In this document: positions 61,418-64,000 of the stretch, piece by piece | How positions within the stretch are numbered: the first letter of the stretch is position 1 | How the letters are laid out: the number at the start of each line of letters is the position of its first letter | NCBI RefSeq assembly: GCF_000368625.1 | Contig: NZ_KB849580.1 | Location: 220,622-284,621 of the forward strand | DNA length: 64,000 bases | From: Acinetobacter schindleri CIP 107287 | Lineage (GTDB): Bacteria; Pseudomonadota; Gammaproteobacteria; Pseudomonadales; Moraxellaceae | Reading direction: 5' to 3' | Made by a program: the position numbers and the translations under genes | Notes under the pieces: generated by a model | Database searches by the model: none | The model's input: the letters and a program-made list of their open reading frames with translations, nothing else | Told to the model about the DNA's origin: nothing

Positions 61418-62632
61418 TTATTCTGTTTCTAGCTTGCTTATTTGAGGTTTTAACTGCTGAGCTATCAATAAACCAATTACCAAAATAATACCGATGAATA
61501 AACTGAAACCGAGCCATCCGGTATTTTCCCAGACCAGACCACTCGAGCTGCCAAGGACACTGGACCCAAGATAGTAGCAGAATAAATAGAGTGATGATCC
61601 TACAGCACGATACTGTAAAGATTGCACAGACACCCAACTACTGGCCGTGGAATGTGCAGCAAAAAATGCAAAGGTAAAAATGAGCAGACCAATAAAGATC
61701 AGCATCAAGCTGTTGACCAGCATCAATACTAATCCTAGTAGCATGCTGGCAAGCATGGCCACCAGCACTTGAAAGCGTCCAAACTTCTGGCTCCATGCCG
61801 CCGCACGAGGTGAGCTATAGATTCCTGCCAGATAGGTGACCGAAATTACCCCAATCCAGACATGCGACAGCTCAAAAGGTGCCTGAATCAGGCGATAGCT
61901 GAGATAATTAAAGACTGAAACAAAACAGCCCATCAGGATGAAACCTTGTAAGAACAAGATTCGTAGCTTGGGATCACTCAGATTGTGCTCAAATGCAGTA
62001 AGGAAGCGGCTGAATTTAATAGGATAAGCTTGAAAATTCTTGGATTTAGGCAATAAGAAATAGAAGGTTGTCGCAATACAGAGATTAATTAGTCCAATGA
62101 TTAAAGTCGCTGACTGCCAGGAAATAAAGTCTACCAATACCCCAGCAATCAAACGGCCACTCATACCGCCAATTGCAGTTCCAGAAATATAGAGTCCCAT
62201 GGCAAAACCAACATCTTTCGCAGCCACCTCTTCCCCAATATAGGTCATCGCCACTGCGGCCACGCCACTTACGGTTAAGCCTATTAATACCCGGGTCGCC
62301 AGAAACACTGACCAGACTGGCAATACAGCACTCAGCAATAACAATACTGCAACCGAAAATAAAGACCAAACCATAATCGGCTTACGGCCAAAACGGTCAG
62401 AAATGAGTCCAGTAAAAATCAGGCCAACAGCTAATGCAATGGTAGAAAATGAAAGTGGAAAACTGCTTTGCGTAGGAGAGATATGAAAATAGTCTGCCAG
62501 AATCGGCATCATCGGCTGTACACAATACAATGATGAAAAAATTGCAAATCCAGCCAGAAACAAGGAAAACAAGACCGCTTTAAAGGCAGATGAACCATAT
62601 TCAATATGGCTTGAAGATGAATTTGGGGACAT
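61418..62632 (-). CDS. MFS transporter, YnfM-like family
   Basis: A 404-residue 12-helix transporter. The N-terminus FLAGFAIFSSLYCVQPMMPILADYF and the loop GLISDRFGRKPIMVWS place it near E. coli YnfM (arabinose/drug-efflux-like group). The substrate is unknown. It is separated by about 110 bases from the rRNA operon end and is monocistronic. Confidence 0.88.
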   Translation of the reverse strand: MSPNSSSSHIEYGSSAFKAVLFSLFLAGFAIFSSLYCVQPMMPILADYFHISPTQSSFPLSFSTIALAVGLIFTGLISDRFGRKPIMVWSLFSVAVLLLLSAVLPVWSVFLATRVLIGLTVSGVAAVAMTYIGEEVAAKDVGFAMGLYISGTAIGGMSGRLIAGVLVDFISWQSATLIIGLINLCIATTFYFLLPKSKNFQAYPIKFSRFLTAFEHNLSDPKLRILFLQGFILMGCFVSVFNYLSYRLIQAPFELSHVWIGVISVTYLAGIYSSPRAAAWSQKFGRFQVLVAMLASMLLGLVLMLVNSLMLIFIGLLIFTFAFFAAHSTASSWVSVQSLQYRAVGSSLYLFCYYLGSSVLGSSSGLVWENTGWLGFSLFIGIILVIGLLIAQQLKPQISKLETE

Positions 62633-62745
62633 ATAAGCTCCAGAGACTCAGCTAGTATATGCCTATTATTTTATTAAGAGCTGATTTTTTAGCCTAAATC
62701 CTGCTCTATTTTAATCATTTTCTACAGTTTTCTTTTTCCCACGCA

Positions 62746-62784
62746 TAAAAAAACACCCCCTGCCATTTGACAGAGGGTGTTTAG
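62746..62784 (-). terminator. rRNA operon terminator
   Basis: On the minus strand the stem AAACACCC/GGGTGTTT with one mismatch is followed by seven T. It lies immediately 3' of the 5S gene. Confidence 0.88.
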
Positions 62785-62792
62785 AATAATGA

Positions 62793-62906
62793 GCTGGCGA
62801 TGACTTACTCTCACATGGGAAACCCCACACTACCATCAGCGCTAAGAGGTTTCACTTCTGAGTTCGGGAAGGGATCAGGTGGTTCACTCTTGCTATGGTC
62901 GCCAGC
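62793..62906 (-). rRNA. rrf: 5S ribosomal RNA
   Basis: The 114-base segment is the reverse complement of a bacterial 5S rRNA: it starts GCTGGCGACCATAGCAAG and ends GTAAGTCATCGCCAGC. The ends pair (GCTGGCGA/TCGCCAGC), which sets the limits. Confidence 0.95.
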
Positions 62907-63116
62907 ACAACTGTTTATGACTTTGCGTTTGGTCTTATTTAGATGCCAATGCTTGGTCAAATCTTGCACTCGTTCAAAACAGTGTTTTGAACATCGTTCA
63001 TTAATAGAAATATCTGAGTTGCTGTAGTTTGTTCTTTAGCAATCACTAAATCAAGCTGTTTTGCTTAATATCGAATCAATTGAGCGTTATACAACAACTG
63101 TTTGGGTGTTGTATAG
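62907..63116 (-). other. 23S-5S spacer of the rRNA operon
   Basis: About 210 bases without a tRNA gene. It includes a hairpin TATACAAC/GTTGTATA (63089-63115) next to the 23S end, likely an RNase III processing stem. Confidence 0.7.

Positions 63117-64000
<884 letters not shown>

Overview
The window is a stretch of gammaproteobacterial chromosome that reads as Acinetobacter core genome. Three gene orders point to that genus. They are xerD-dsbC-hom-thrC, nrdR-ribD-(adenine methyltransferase)-ribE and gacA-pilS-pilR, together with a ParC numbered Ser84/Glu88 in the Acinetobacter way. The species cannot be fixed from the sequence alone. There is no prophage, insertion sequence, CRISPR array, tRNA gene or obvious defence island. 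The only truncated genes at the edges are thiC (left, 3' part) and a 23S rRNA gene (right, 3' part on the minus strand).

Layout. 0-4.6 kb (+): thiC end, nudF-cpdA, dksA-gluQ, and a small zinc-ribbon gene. 4.6-9.8 kb (-): ftsW and murD, then the feoA-feoB-small Cys-rich protein iron operon with a readable Fur-type promoter. 9.9-14.4 kb (+): xerD, a lipoprotein-type DsbC, and hom and thrC for threonine synthesis. 14.4-19.4 kb: pbpG (-), then gacA, pilS, pilR (+). 19.4-24.5 kb (-): ctpA, gpmI, lptF-lptG. 24.6-27.1 kb (+): pepA-holC and a coiled-coil protein. 27.1-33.3 kb (-): dedA, the nrdR-ribD-methyltransferase-ribE operon, and glnK-amtB. 33.5-35.3 kb (+): ubiK and an intact comM. 35.4-39.1 kb: a TorF-type porin, a second TorF-type porin broken by one amber codon, an AT-rich gap with two tiny candidate ORFs, and an OprD-family porin. 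39.2-49.3 kb: ppa, fadD, parC, transporters and membrane proteins, mostly minus strand. 49.6-57.9 kb: a LOG-family enzyme, a PiT-like permease with a Pho-box array upstream, two MFS transporters, a GH25 lysozyme, a metallo-hydrolase, dinB, ridA. 57.9-62.6 kb (-): DUF2726 protein, YgiQ radical SAM protein, YnfM-like MFS. 62.7-64 kb (-): rRNA operon end (terminator, 5S, 23S).

No wholly new multi-gene system was found. The observations most worth following are regulatory or evolutionary. (1) A three-unit, 11-bp-period Pho-box-like array lies directly upstream of a divergent PiT-like permease. (2) A Fur box lies over the feoA -35/spacer, which also fixes the feoA start at a GTG. (3) A solitary adenine methyltransferase sits inside the riboflavin operon, and its start codon overlaps a GAATTC site, the motif I recall for its likely orthologue AamA. 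(4) A porin paralogue is inactivated by exactly one in-frame TAG. (5) Two tiny ORFs, one with a strong ribosome-binding site and one with a moderate one, lie in the AT-rich gap next to it. (6) Unexplained long inverted repeats occur upstream of pepA/lptF, fadD, parC and the MHS transporter, and upstream of the DUF2726 gene.

Many start codons were moved inward from the longest reading frame, using ribosome-binding sites, signal peptides or family alignment from memory. Each such choice is stated in the entry.
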